Origin: Kiritimatiellia bacterium | Lineage (GTDB): Bacteria; Verrucomicrobiota; Kiritimatiellia; RFP12; UBA1067 | Direction: 5' to 3' | Assembly (NCBI GenBank): GCA_017525225.1 | Contig: JAFXTB010000077.1 | Span: 1-42,103 of the forward strand | Length of the DNA: 42,103 bases | Part shown: piece after piece, positions 29,734 through 38,878 of the stretch | Layout of the letters: the number at the start of each line of letters is the position of its first letter | Numbering within the stretch: position 1 is the first letter of the stretch | Position numbers and translations under genes: made by a program | Notes under the pieces: model-generated | Databases searched by the model: none | What the model was told of the DNA's origin: nothing | Seen by the model: the letters and a program-made list of their open reading frames with translations, nothing else

Positions 29734-32273
29734 CGCCTGCCGACTTCACCACCGAGATCCTGGTAAACTGGGGCGGCGAGGAGTGCTTCCGGCAGGCGAT
29801 GTCCATCGCGCAGCGCGGTGGCGTCGTGGAAGCGCACTGGGACGACTTCGACCATGTGATCTTCGGCAAGATCTCCATGGCGGACGGCTGGGAGATGCCG
29901 ACGCGGCTGGAGGTCCTCGATGATGGCACCATCATCTCGCACTGCCCATGCCGCACCAACAAGGAATACGGGATGGTGTGTCCGCACGTGGTGGCGCTTG
30001 GCCTCTACATGATGGTGGAATACATGCCCGAGAAGCCGCCGGGCGAACCTGCGCCGCAGGCGGAGGACGCGGCGCAGGGCGGGGAGGATGCCTCCGTAGC
30101 CTCGGTGCTGAGCAGATTCGAGCCGATGGTACCGCGGGTGCATGCGAAACTCTCCGGCAGCCGCGCGTCGCTCTCCATCAGCCTCGATGCGCAGTATGGC
30201 GCCAGGTATTGGGAATGCGGCGAACCTGGGCCCATCAACGAGGTGGTGGAGGAGGATCCGTACGATCCGTACCTCTACCGCACGCGCTGCCTTGCCGCCG
30301 AGAACGATGCCATAGAGCTGGTGAAGAAGTACCATTTCGAGGACATCCCGCCTGAGACGATACCCAAGCGCTACTACATCACCGAACCGCGCGACGTGCT
30401 GAACTTCCTCGGCTCGGGCCTGCCTTCTCTGCGCAGGCGGGGCTGGGTGGTGGAACTCTCCGACAGGCTCATGGCTACAGCGGACTCCATGCCGATGGTG
30501 GTGCCGGTGGTCACGGTGACGGACGCGCCGCGCGGCGCCTTCGACGTGGGCTACGACTTCGACGCCGGCGGGCATTCCGTGTCGCCCGTGGAGATACAGC
30601 AGGCGATAAACCGGGGCGACTCGTACATCCTCACCACCGGCCAGACGCTCCTCATCGACACCGAGGCGATCGCGGCCATGCGCGATGTCTTCTCGGATTG
30701 CGCGGCGCGGCAGGACGGCGCGGCGGCCGGGAGGTTCCGGGTCGGCGGCATATACGCGCCATACGTGCGCGCGTCGCTGCGGGCCCTCGACGCGGTGGAT
30801 CTCGACGACTCCGGCGCACCCAAATGGCGCGAGACGGCTGCCGCCCGCAACCGCGACGAGGGCGCAAGGTTCGAGCCGGTGCCGCTGGGCGACCTGGAGG
30901 ACGTGCTGCGCCCGTACCAGAAGCAGGGCGTGTACTGGATGCGCTTCCTCGAGAAGAGCGGACTGTCCGGGCTGCTGGCTGACGAGATGGGGCTTGGCAA
31001 GACGCTCCAGACCCTCGCCTGGATATCGCTCGGCCGCAGCGACCCTGAGGCGCAGGGCAGGCCCGCGCTCATAGTGTGCCCAACGTCGCTCGTGCGGAAC
31101 TGGGAGGCCGAGGCCGCCAAGTTCACGCCGGGGCTGAAGAGGCTGGTGGTATCGGGTTCTGACCGCGCGGCGCTCTTCGGCGAGATCGAGAGCGCAGACC
31201 TGGTGATAACATCCTATGCGCTGCTGCAGCGCGACCTGGAGGATGCGTACCTCGGCCGCAGGTTCAGCGTGGTGGTGCTGGACGAGGCCCAGCACATCAA
31301 GAACCGGCAGACGCGCAACGCCCGCTCGGCGAAGCGGCTCGACGCCGTGCAGAAGCTCGTGCTGACCGGCACGCCCGTGGAGAACTCGGTGGCGGACGTG
31401 TGGAGCATCTTCGACTTCCTGCTGCCCGGATACCTCGGCGACTATGCCGGCTTCCGCGACTCCACCGAGCTTCCCATCGCCGCCGGCGGCAACGACGGCG
31501 CCCTGGCGCAGGAGAAGCTGCACCACAAGCTGCATCCGTTCATCCTGCGTCGCCTCAAGAGCGACGTGGCGAAGGACCTGCCCGACAAGATCGTGAAGGT
31601 GGCGTACTGCCCGATGACGCCCGACCAGCAGGCGGCGGCGAACGGCATACGCGCGAAGGCGAGGGGCGCGAAGACGAAGTTCGAGATGCTGGCCGTGCTG
31701 ATGCGGCTCAGGCAGGCGGCGAACCACCTCGAGCTTCTGAAGGAGCGCAGCGACGACCCTTCCGGCAAGCTTGAGACCTTCTTCGAGCTGCTCGACGAGG
31801 CCATGGACGGCGGCCATCGCGTGCTGGTGTTCTCGCAGTTCGTGGCGATGCTTGCCATACTCAAGCGCGAGCTGGATGCGCGCGGCATCAGATACTGCTA
31901 CCTCGACGGCCAGACGAAGGACCGTCTCGGCGAATGCCGCAGGTTCAACACCGACGGGTCCATCCCGCTCTTCCTCATATCCCTGCATGCTGGCGGCACA
32001 GGCCTCAACCTCACCGGTGCCGACATGGTGGTGCACTTCGACCCGTGGTGGAACCCGGCGGTGGAGGCGCAGGCGACCGACCGCGCCCACCGCATCGGCC
32101 AGAAGAAGACGGTGTACGTGGTGAAGATGATAGCGGAAGGATCGGTGGAGGAACGCGTGCTGGCGCTGCAGCAGAAGAAGCAGCTCGTCATCGACGCCAC
32201 GGTGGGTGCGTCCGACGAGGCGATCATGTCGAAGATGTCGTTCGAGGATCTCCGCGCCGTGGCCGGGATATGA
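29730..32273 (+). CDS. SWIM-domain SNF2 helicase
   Basis: SNF2-family ATPase of the bacterial RapA/HepA-related group. I start it at GTG 29730, which overlaps the previous stop (GTGA) and has GGAGGA at 29714-29719. The zinc-binding SWIM motif CPC-x9-CPH is at residues 72-86. A middle region follows up to about 390. The helicase core starts LRPYQKQGVYWM, with Walker A DEMGLGKT (418-425), DEAQH (518-522), and the late motifs VFSQF, LISLHAGGTGLNL and ATDRAHRIGQKK. The protein is complete at 847 aa. It may remodel stalled transcription complexes. Translational coupling to a dehydrogenase gene has no obvious functional sense and may simply reflect gene packing. Confidence 0.93.
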   Translation: MTPADFTTEILVNWGGEECFRQAMSIAQRGGVVEAHWDDFDHVIFGKISMADGWEMPTRLEVLDDGTIISHCPCRTNKEYGMVCPHVVALGLYMMVEYMPEKPPGEPAPQAEDAAQGGEDASVASVLSRFEPMVPRVHAKLSGSRASLSISLDAQYGARYWECGEPGPINEVVEEDPYDPYLYRTRCLAAENDAIELVKKYHFEDIPPETIPKRYYITEPRDVLNFLGSGLPSLRRRGWVVELSDRLMATADSMPMVVPVVTVTDAPRGAFDVGYDFDAGGHSVSPVEIQQAINRGDSYILTTGQTLLIDTEAIAAMRDVFSDCAARQDGAAAGRFRVGGIYAPYVRASLRALDAVDLDDSGAPKWRETAAARNRDEGARFEPVPLGDLEDVLRPYQKQGVYWMRFLEKSGLSGLLADEMGLGKTLQTLAWISLGRSDPEAQGRPALIVCPTSLVRNWEAEAAKFTPGLKRLVVSGSDRAALFGEIESADLVITSYALLQRDLEDAYLGRRFSVVVLDEAQHIKNRQTRNARSAKRLDAVQKLVLTGTPVENSVADVWSIFDFLLPGYLGDYAGFRDSTELPIAAGGNDGALAQEKLHHKLHPFILRRLKSDVAKDLPDKIVKVAYCPMTPDQQAAANGIRAKARGAKTKFEMLAVLMRLRQAANHLELLKERSDDPSGKLETFFELLDEAMDGGHRVLVFSQFVAMLAILKRELDARGIRYCYLDGQTKDRLGECRRFNTDGSIPLFLISLHAGGTGLNLTGADMVVHFDPWWNPAVEAQATDRAHRIGQKKTVYVVKMIAEGSVEERVLALQQKKQLVIDATVGASDEAIMSKMSFEDLRAVAGI

Positions 32274-32326
32274 GAAAGTGTAGATGAAACTTATTGCATT
32301 TTCTGTACGCATCCGTGGTTGGGTTT

Positions 32327-32335
32327 TGATAGAAT
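32327..32335 (+). promoter_or_regulatory. Promoter of the six-gene operon, leaderless spacing
   Basis: TGA-TAGAAT ends 6 bp before the ATG at 32342; no ribosome binding site fits in between. The five genes behind it have short gaps or overlaps. Confidence 0.6.
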
Positions 32336-32341
32336 AATGGC

Positions 32342-33934
32342 ATGAAAATTCCACGAGTACAAATGGCGGCATGCTTCGCGCTGGCGGCATCCCTGGCCAT
32401 CGCGGCGGACGACGCGGGGATGGCGCAGAGGCTGTCGAGGGTGAAGGCCGTCGCGGACGGCGTGTGCCGGATCGATGGCACCTTGCTGGTCACCCGCGCC
32501 GAGCCAGAGGGCGTCGACCCGCTTGCGCAGTGGGCGGCGATGCAGAAGGACGATGCCAGGATCGAGGGTGCATTCGTGCGCGTGGACTACTCGCTCGCGC
32601 CCGAGGCCGGCAGCGACATCCGCTGCCGTGCCGAGCTTCCGCTTCCCGGCAGATGGAACGGCCGGTTCTGGGGCCGGGGTAACAGCGGCCATGCGGGACT
32701 GCTGCCGGGCATCACGGCGTTCGTTGCCGAAGGTGGTGCCGTGGTGACGACGGACCTTGGCACGCGCGGCATCACGGACTGCGGGACGACCAACTCGAGG
32801 ATATGGCCGAAGAACATCCAGCGCGACTTCAACTGGCGTGCGACACACCTGATGACCGTGTACGGTAAGCGGATCGTCGCCGCGTTCTACGGGCGGCCGT
32901 GCGACAAGGCGTATTTCTACGGCGGCTCCACCGGCGGCAGGCAGGGGATGAGCGAGGCGATACGCTTTCCGGAGGACTACGACGGCATAGTCTCGGCGCT
33001 TCCCGACAACAACGCGGCGGTGAACGAGATCGCGGTGTGGCACCTGTGGCGGCAGACGCACGACGCGGAGGGAAGGGCGATGTTCACCACCAACGAGATG
33101 CGCATCGTCTCCGACGCCGCCGTGGCGTTCCGCGCCGGGAGCGACCCCGCGCCGTACGCCGGGCACTTCTTGGCGGACGCGCGCTTCTCCGAGGCCGAGA
33201 TCGACGGCTTCCTCGCTCTGGCCGCGAAGAGATGCCCGTCCCTCGCCGCTGGCGACAGGCTCGCGCGGTTGAAGGCGATCTACATGCCGCTCGTCCACGA
33301 CGGCAGATGCTATTTCAACGGCTTCGCGCCGGGGTCGTACCTCGGCAAGAACATGAACTGGATGGGCATAGTGAACCTCCGCAGCCATCTCCAGGAACAT
33401 GGCTTTACGCGGGATGCCTGGAAGGACGTCGGTTGGAAGGAGATCGACGGATTCCTCGAAGCCTACGCGCCCGAGTTCAACGCCTGTTCGGCGGATCTTT
33501 CCGCGTTTGCAGCGCGCGGCGGCAAGCTGATAATGACGACCGGCTGGGAGGACCAGACCATCCCGCCCGCTCCCATCGTGGACTACTACGAGCGCGTCTG
33601 CCGGAATGACGGCGGTATGGAGAAGACGAAGTCGTACTTCCGCCTGTTCTGCGTGCCGGGCTGTGCGCACGGTGGCGGCAAGGGGCGGGTGATGACGGCC
33701 GCGCCAGGCGGCAGGATGATGAGGGAGGTGCTGGTCGGCTGGCGCGAGAGGGGCGAGGTGCCGGAGTCTCTCGTCCTGCCGGGCTGCCCCGGCGTCGGCA
33801 CGATGCCGGTGGCGGCGTACCCCGGCCTGATGGTCAAGGATTCTTCCGGACGGTGGATCGTACGGCAGACAGCAAGAGGGGTGGCATCCATCGACGGGCG
33901 CTGCCTGGATACAAAGAAAGAGGTGGAGAAATGA
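32342..33934 (+). CDS. Exported tannase/feruloyl esterase-family hydrolase
   Basis: Alpha/beta hydrolase of the tannase and feruloyl esterase family (also includes MHETase and others), which cleaves ester bonds on aromatic or sugar-linked acids. It has a signal peptide (residues 1-21). The nucleophile is S196 in GGSTGGRQG. A catalytic Asp is expected in GWEDQTIPP and the His in PGCAHGGG near the C-terminus. Family-specific text includes GRFWGRGNSGHAG, TTDLGTRG and FPEDYDGIVSALPDNN. Length of 530 aa is normal. It is the first gene of the operon, and the stop overlaps the next start (ATGA). The ester substrate cannot be read; the context suggests side-chain removal from a plant or mucosal glycan. 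Confidence 0.85.
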   Translation: MKIPRVQMAACFALAASLAIAADDAGMAQRLSRVKAVADGVCRIDGTLLVTRAEPEGVDPLAQWAAMQKDDARIEGAFVRVDYSLAPEAGSDIRCRAELPLPGRWNGRFWGRGNSGHAGLLPGITAFVAEGGAVVTTDLGTRGITDCGTTNSRIWPKNIQRDFNWRATHLMTVYGKRIVAAFYGRPCDKAYFYGGSTGGRQGMSEAIRFPEDYDGIVSALPDNNAAVNEIAVWHLWRQTHDAEGRAMFTTNEMRIVSDAAVAFRAGSDPAPYAGHFLADARFSEAEIDGFLALAAKRCPSLAAGDRLARLKAIYMPLVHDGRCYFNGFAPGSYLGKNMNWMGIVNLRSHLQEHGFTRDAWKDVGWKEIDGFLEAYAPEFNACSADLSAFAARGGKLIMTTGWEDQTIPPAPIVDYYERVCRNDGGMEKTKSYFRLFCVPGCAHGGGKGRVMTAAPGGRMMREVLVGWRERGEVPESLVLPGCPGVGTMPVAAYPGLMVKDSSGRWIVRQTARGVASIDGRCLDTKKEVEK

Positions 33935-35226
33935 ACAGACGTGAATTCATGATGGCGACGGCCGCGGCGGCAGTCGGAACGGGCATCAACGGGGCTCGGG
34001 CGGAGGGGATGCCGCCGCCACCGGCCAGCCGCGGACTTCCTGGGTTCAAACGCGACGTGCCGCCGAGGAACCGGCATCCGTACAAGGGGATCGACTGGTC
34101 CTCCGCGTACCAGATAAGGACCACTTCGCACGTCCACTGCCTGACGCAGGCGGACCTCGACGTGCTCCTTGGCCGGCTGGAGATGATCACATTGTCCAAC
34201 TACTATCCGAGCGCGCCGTGGTGGCCGCTCTCGAAGATGACGGAGAACTACTTCAGCGTGCACCACGATTTCCCGGTGACGGTGAAGGGCAAGCGCGTGG
34301 AAGGTCCGTTCGACTGGAACAAGATCATTGGAGAGTGGATCAAGGAACTGCCGCCGGAAGTCCAGAAGGACTTTCCCTTAAAGGAGGGCGGCAAGATCTT
34401 CAAACCGCTGCCGGAAGGTGTGCTGGAGGCGCCGAACGCCGAACACCACCACTTCAAGGGCGATGACGGCAAGTTCGTGAGGGGACTGCACATCAACGCG
34501 CCAGGCTCGACCTTCTCGTCGGGCACGTTCGACAAGTGGGGCCGGAAGTTCCAGACCCCTCGACGCGGCGGGTACGACCCCGGCTCCGGGGAACACTGGG
34601 CCACGGCCATCGACCACATGATCGAGGGGCTGCTATATCCCGACGGTGGTGGCGTGACGATCAACCACCCCGTGTGGTCGTCGTACTACAGGCCGCTGCT
34701 GCTGGACATCCTGGACCACGACCAGCGCGTGCTCGGCATGGAGGTGATCGAGGGTGGCAGGGTCAACGGCGAGGCGTACTGGGACTGGGTGCTCGCCACG
34801 GGGCGGCAGTGCTTCGGCTTCTGCGTGCCAGACCACAGCATCCGCATCAAGGACGGCTCGTTCGGCGTGAACGTGCTTGTCACGCCGGAACAGAGCGTCC
34901 ATGCCTGCCTGAAGGCGTACCGCGATGGCAACTTCTACGGGGCGAGGCGCGGACTGAACGAACTGAGGTTCAAGCGCATCGTGTTCGACGGCACGACCGT
35001 GGAGGCCGAGACCGACAAGCCCGCGCGCTTCGAGGTGAAGACGGGCGTCGGCATCGTGAAGGAGGTCAAGGAGGCGACATCCGTCAAATGGACGATGGAG
35101 GCCGAATACAGCTCCAGCAGTCCGCGCGCCGAGGCGCACATCTTCGCGCGCATCAAGGCGTATGCGCTGGATGGTTCGGGCGAGGAGCTTTTCTCGCAGC
35201 CATACATGCTCGTTCCAGGGCGGTAG
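33931..35226 (+). CDS. Tat-exported PHP-like metal-dependent hydrolase
   Basis: Starts at ATG 33931, overlapping the upstream stop; AAAGAGGTGGAG precedes it. Residues 1-24 are a Tat signal (NRREFMMA). The mature region has TTSHVHC (about 66-72), like the HxH entry motif of PHP-type phosphoesterases, then histidine-rich patches (EHHHFKGDDG, INHPVW, LDHDQRVLGMEV and PDHSIRIKDGS), suiting a polynuclear metal centre. The last 80 residues (VEAETDKPARFEVKTGVGIV) look like a beta-sandwich. The 431-aa protein is thus a probable secreted metal-dependent hydrolase. Related PHP-like proteins sit in many glycan loci without known substrates. Confidence 0.7.
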   Translation: MNRREFMMATAAAAVGTGINGARAEGMPPPPASRGLPGFKRDVPPRNRHPYKGIDWSSAYQIRTTSHVHCLTQADLDVLLGRLEMITLSNYYPSAPWWPLSKMTENYFSVHHDFPVTVKGKRVEGPFDWNKIIGEWIKELPPEVQKDFPLKEGGKIFKPLPEGVLEAPNAEHHHFKGDDGKFVRGLHINAPGSTFSSGTFDKWGRKFQTPRRGGYDPGSGEHWATAIDHMIEGLLYPDGGGVTINHPVWSSYYRPLLLDILDHDQRVLGMEVIEGGRVNGEAYWDWVLATGRQCFGFCVPDHSIRIKDGSFGVNVLVTPEQSVHACLKAYRDGNFYGARRGLNELRFKRIVFDGTTVEAETDKPARFEVKTGVGIVKEVKEATSVKWTMEAEYSSSSPRAEAHIFARIKAYALDGSGEELFSQPYMLVPGR

Positions 35227-35259
35227 CCGCCGCTGGGGCGTTGGAAAGGAATCCATGCC

Positions 35260-36393
35260 ATGGGGAAGAGACTTGAATCGCTCGACGTGCTGCGCGGCTT
35301 CGACATGTTCTTCATCATGTGCATGGATCCCGTACCGTGCATCTTCTACGCGCTGGGCAAGGCCCTCGGCCACGAGCACCACTGGCTGACGCAGCAGTTC
35401 GAGCATGTGCCCTGGATCGGATTCCACTTCTACGACCTGATATTCCCTCTCTTCCTCTTCATAGCGGGCGTTACGTGGCCGTTCTCGCTCGCAGGGAAGA
35501 GGGAACGTGGCGACTCCACCGGGCGGATCGTCTGGGGATGCGTGCGGCGTGGCCTCACGCTGTTCGTCCTCGGCTGCTTCATCGAGGCGCTGGGACCGGG
35601 CGGCGACCGCAACATCCTCCAGTTCGACTGGCCGAACTTCCGTCTCTGGAGCGTCATCGGCCGCATCGGCCTCACATGGGCCGCGGCGGCCATCATCTAC
35701 CTGTTCTGTTCGCGCAGGGCGCGCATCTGGACATCTCTCGGCATACTGCTATTCTGGTGGGCGTTCACGCGCTTCGGCGTGGCGCCTGGCGCGCCGGAGG
35801 GATGGAACCCGCTCCTCACGGGCAAGTTCACCCTCGCAGGCTGGATCGACGCCAACTACCTGACGCCCGCCCATCGCGGCGAAGGGGCTGTGGCGATGAT
35901 CCCGATGGTGTCCACGGCGCTCTTCGGCATGTTCGCGGGCGAATGGCTCAGGCGGACGGACGTCTCCGGTCCGCGCAAGGCCGGGCTGCTTTCGGCATGG
36001 GGGCTTTGCGGCATCGCCGCCGCGCTCGTGGTCGCCTTCGCGTTCGGCGGCTATTCGTGCCCGATAGCCAAGAACTGCTGGTCTAGTTCGTTCACGCTTC
36101 TGGCGGGTGGGTTTTCCGCAATGCTCCTTGCCCTCTTCTACTGGATCGTGGACGTCAAGGGCTGGCGGCGCTGGGGGTTCTTCTTCAAGGTGATCGGCGT
36201 CAACTCCATCCTCTGCTACTTCATGGCGCGGACGATTCTGCCGTACGACCACATCGAACGGCTGTTCTTCGGCGGGATGCTGCCGCATCTGCCGCCGCTC
36301 TGGGGCGCGTTCATCGCCGAGATCGGCGTGATGGCGTTCTACTGGCTGATCCTGCTGTTCTTCCACAGGAAGGGAATCCACATAAGGGCATAG
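35260..36393 (+). CDS. Membrane acyltransferase (DUF5009/HGSNAT-like)
   Basis: Polytopic membrane protein with about ten hydrophobic segments in 377 aa. The N-terminal KRLESLDVLRGFDMFFI is typical of the DUF5009/DUF1624 and acyltransferase 3-like group, which includes heparan-alpha-glucosaminide N-acetyltransferase. FIAGVTWPFSLAGK and GWIDANYLTP are seen later; the HGSNAT family moves acetyl across a membrane onto glucosamine. GGAAAGGA-like sequence (GGAAAGGA at 35243-35250) is its ribosome binding site. It sits second to third in the glycan operon, where it could acetylate an exported or imported sugar. Confidence 0.8.
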   Translation: MGKRLESLDVLRGFDMFFIMCMDPVPCIFYALGKALGHEHHWLTQQFEHVPWIGFHFYDLIFPLFLFIAGVTWPFSLAGKRERGDSTGRIVWGCVRRGLTLFVLGCFIEALGPGGDRNILQFDWPNFRLWSVIGRIGLTWAAAAIIYLFCSRRARIWTSLGILLFWWAFTRFGVAPGAPEGWNPLLTGKFTLAGWIDANYLTPAHRGEGAVAMIPMVSTALFGMFAGEWLRRTDVSGPRKAGLLSAWGLCGIAAALVVAFAFGGYSCPIAKNCWSSSFTLLAGGFSAMLLALFYWIVDVKGWRRWGFFFKVIGVNSILCYFMARTILPYDHIERLFFGGMLPHLPPLWGAFIAEIGVMAFYWLILLFFHRKGIHIRA

Positions 36394-36419
36394 CCGCCGT
36401 GAAGGAAAGGATGAATAGG

Positions 36420-37829
36420 ATGAAAAGAAGGATCGTCGCCGCGCTTGTGGTGCTCTCCGCCGCCGCCGCGTTCGCGGCCGGGCCAGGGAAGATCAAGGCC
36501 AAGTGGTTCGAGGCGGACATCTCGCCGGATGTCGGCGCGCTCATCGCGGGCTATGGCGCAAACGACGTGTCGGTTGCGAAGTACGACGACCTGGTCGCCT
36601 CCGGCCTCTGCCTCAACGACGGCACGAACCGCGTGGTTCTCGTGTCGCTCGACCTGATCGGGCTGGACTACGCGGCGATCAAGCGGCTGCGCCGCATCCT
36701 TTCGTCGGTCACGGGCGCGCCCGAGGATGCCGTGCTCGTCTCCTGCACACATACGCACGAAGGCCCGTACACCTCGATGTACAGGAAGGAGACGGCGCTT
36801 GAGGAGAGGCTGTTCGACGAGACGCCTGGCAGCGCCGACATGCGCTATATGGAGCGGCTCTATTCCCGCATCGAATCGGCGGCGCGCAGGATGATGGAAG
36901 GGGAGTGGGGCGAGTACGTGGTGGGTTACCATTCCGCCCCGTGCCATGAGAACCGCAACCGCCGCTACACGACCGAGGACAACCACGCCACGTTCAACGC
37001 GCACAGGCCGATCCTGCACAGGCTCACGACTGGCGTCACCGATCCGGAGGTTGGCACCGTGATCCTGATGGGTTCCAAGGGGCCGGCCTACGTGGTAGGC
37101 AACTGGGCGGCGCACGCGCTCACGGCGCACGCTCCGGGACTGGGCGGCCTGCGCATATCGTCCGACTTCCCTGGCTTCTACCGTCGCTACATCGCGAGCG
37201 AGACGGGGGCAAAGGCGATGTTCATCCAGGGCGCGGCCGGCGACCTCGTGACCAAGGACGACGAGTATGGCAACGCCGCCGCGAAGCGCGTGGGCGAGGC
37301 CGTCGCCATGCAGTCCATCTTCGGGATCCTCTCGATGGGCCGCTGCTACGAGCGCTTCGCGATCCAGAACCCGCGCGTGGGCGCGGTGGTGCGTCCGTTC
37401 ACGTCGCGGTTGCGCAGGAAATGGCGCGACATCTACGGACGCGACGCCGAGACATTCGACGTGCAGGCCGTCGCCATCGGCGACGTGTGCTTCGTGGGTC
37501 TGCCGGGCGAGGTGGTGTGCGAGCTGGGGCTGGAGATCAAGTGGAACAGCCCGTTCGCCCGCACGTTCATCGCTTATCTCGCTACGGGCTACTGCGGGTA
37601 CGTGACCCCCATGAACCTGATGGCGGCGGGTGGATACGAGGCACAGAGCCACCGTTTCGCCTCTGCCGACACTATCACGATGGTAAAGACCGCGCAGGAC
37701 GCCATGCTGGAGCTGCGCCGCCGCATATTCCCGGATGCGGATACCGATGAAGATCCCTATCCGGACAACCAGCATCCTCCGATCGTCAACATGCCCGGAA
37801 TGTACAAAGCCTCCAAGTGGAGCCACTGA
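36420..37829 (+). CDS. Exported neutral-ceramidase-like protein
   Basis: I start it at ATG 36420 (GGAAAGG at 36404-36410 is 9 bp upstream); ATG 36411 is also possible. Residues 1-22 form a signal peptide (MKRRIVAALVVLSAAAAFAA). The mature part begins KAKWFEADISPDVGALIAGYG and has CTHTHEGPYTS (about 109-119), the signature of the neutral/alkaline non-lysosomal ceramidase N-terminal fold, plus a later GNWAAHALTAHA block with Zn2+ ligands. It lacks the C-terminal ceramidase domain, as do many bacterial homologues of 440-480 aa that accompany glycan-degrading genes. Amidase or esterase action on a glycolipid or sugar amide is plausible but unproven. Confidence 0.8.
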   Translation: MKRRIVAALVVLSAAAAFAAGPGKIKAKWFEADISPDVGALIAGYGANDVSVAKYDDLVASGLCLNDGTNRVVLVSLDLIGLDYAAIKRLRRILSSVTGAPEDAVLVSCTHTHEGPYTSMYRKETALEERLFDETPGSADMRYMERLYSRIESAARRMMEGEWGEYVVGYHSAPCHENRNRRYTTEDNHATFNAHRPILHRLTTGVTDPEVGTVILMGSKGPAYVVGNWAAHALTAHAPGLGGLRISSDFPGFYRRYIASETGAKAMFIQGAAGDLVTKDDEYGNAAAKRVGEAVAMQSIFGILSMGRCYERFAIQNPRVGAVVRPFTSRLRRKWRDIYGRDAETFDVQAVAIGDVCFVGLPGEVVCELGLEIKWNSPFARTFIAYLATGYCGYVTPMNLMAAGGYEAQSHRFASADTITMVKTAQDAMLELRRRIFPDADTDEDPYPDNQHPPIVNMPGMYKASKWSH

Positions 37830-37852
37830 GCCGAGGTGAAAGGAGGGCGAGA

Positions 37853-38878
37853 ATGAAGAAGCAGGAATACAGGTGCCTGTACATGCAGCTCGGTCAGCAC
37901 ATGTGGCGCGGGCCGATGGATACGTTCAATGGCAAGGTACGTGGCGACGAGCGTGCGCCATACGATGACGGAGCGCGCTGGGTGGTCGAACATTGGAACC
38001 GGCTGAAATTCGACGAGGGTTCATGGCGGCGCATCACGGACTATGCCGCCAAGCGCGGTTTCAACATGATTCTGCTCGATCTTGCGGAAGGCGTGCGCTA
38101 TCCAAGCCATCCGGAGCTTGCGATTGACGATTCCTGGTCGCCGGACAGGGTCCGAGACGAGGTGCGGCGGTTGGCGAAGATGGGTATCGAGTTGATACCG
38201 TCTCTCAATTTCTCCGCCACGCATGACATCTGGCTTGGTGAGTATTCGCGCATGGTTTCCACGCCGGAATACTACCGGGTCTGTTCTGACATCATCGCGG
38301 ACGTCTGCGAGATATTCGGCACGCCGAAGCTCTTCTGCATCGGCTATGACGAGGAATCGCCACGCCTTCAGCGGAACCAGAACTACTGCGTGTGCCGTCA
38401 GGGCGGGCTTTGGTGGCATGACCTTCTGTGGTTCGTCTCGGAAGTCGAGAAGCGTGGGGTACGTGCGCAGATGTCGGCGGACTACGCATGGGCGCACAGG
38501 GATGAATATCTGAAGAAGGCGCCGCGGTCTGTCGTGCAGACGAACTGGTACTATGGCGCGGAGTTCGATCCTGCGAAGATGAAGCATCCCGAGTACCTGC
38601 TCACCTACGATGACCTGGAGAAGGCGGGGTTCGACCAGTTCCCCGGCTGTAGCAACCATTCCAATGCCACCAATATCGGCGACACTGTCCGCTACTGCCG
38701 CAAGCATATCAGTCCCGACCGTCTCAAGGGCTTTCAGGTCTCGATCTGGCGTTATACCACGCCCGAATACGACCAGCGTCACTTCGACGCCATTGATCAA
38801 TTTGCGGCCGCATACGCGAACACTGCGCATTTTCGCGGGCACATGACGGAATGCGAAAGCCCGCGGAGGAGGGCTTGA
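37853..38878 (+). CDS. GH20-like TIM-barrel glycosidase
   Basis: Start at 37853 after AAAGGAGG. No signal peptide: the N-terminus is KKQEYRCLYMQLGQHMWRG. The 341-aa protein looks like a single TIM barrel: GFNMILLDLAEGVRYPSHPE (about 65-84), IPSLNFSATHDIW, and FCIGYDEES (about 160-168), whose D-E pair corresponds to the catalytic (G)xDE of GH20 beta-N-acetylhexosaminidases. Later WHDLLWFVSEVEKRG and VQTNWYYG are like GH20-type barrels. It lacks the beta-sandwich domain that precedes GH20 barrels. Being cytoplasmic, it would act on an imported sugar. The stop overlaps the next start by 1 bp. Confidence 0.65.
   Translation: MKKQEYRCLYMQLGQHMWRGPMDTFNGKVRGDERAPYDDGARWVVEHWNRLKFDEGSWRRITDYAAKRGFNMILLDLAEGVRYPSHPELAIDDSWSPDRVRDEVRRLAKMGIELIPSLNFSATHDIWLGEYSRMVSTPEYYRVCSDIIADVCEIFGTPKLFCIGYDEESPRLQRNQNYCVCRQGGLWWHDLLWFVSEVEKRGVRAQMSADYAWAHRDEYLKKAPRSVVQTNWYYGAEFDPAKMKHPEYLLTYDDLEKAGFDQFPGCSNHSNATNIGDTVRYCRKHISPDRLKGFQVSIWRYTTPEYDQRHFDAIDQFAAAYANTAHFRGHMTECESPRRRA

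Noticed and set aside
29637-32390. A 917-codon minus-strand frame
   Set aside because: Shadow of the SNF2 helicase gene, whose frame has all helicase motifs.
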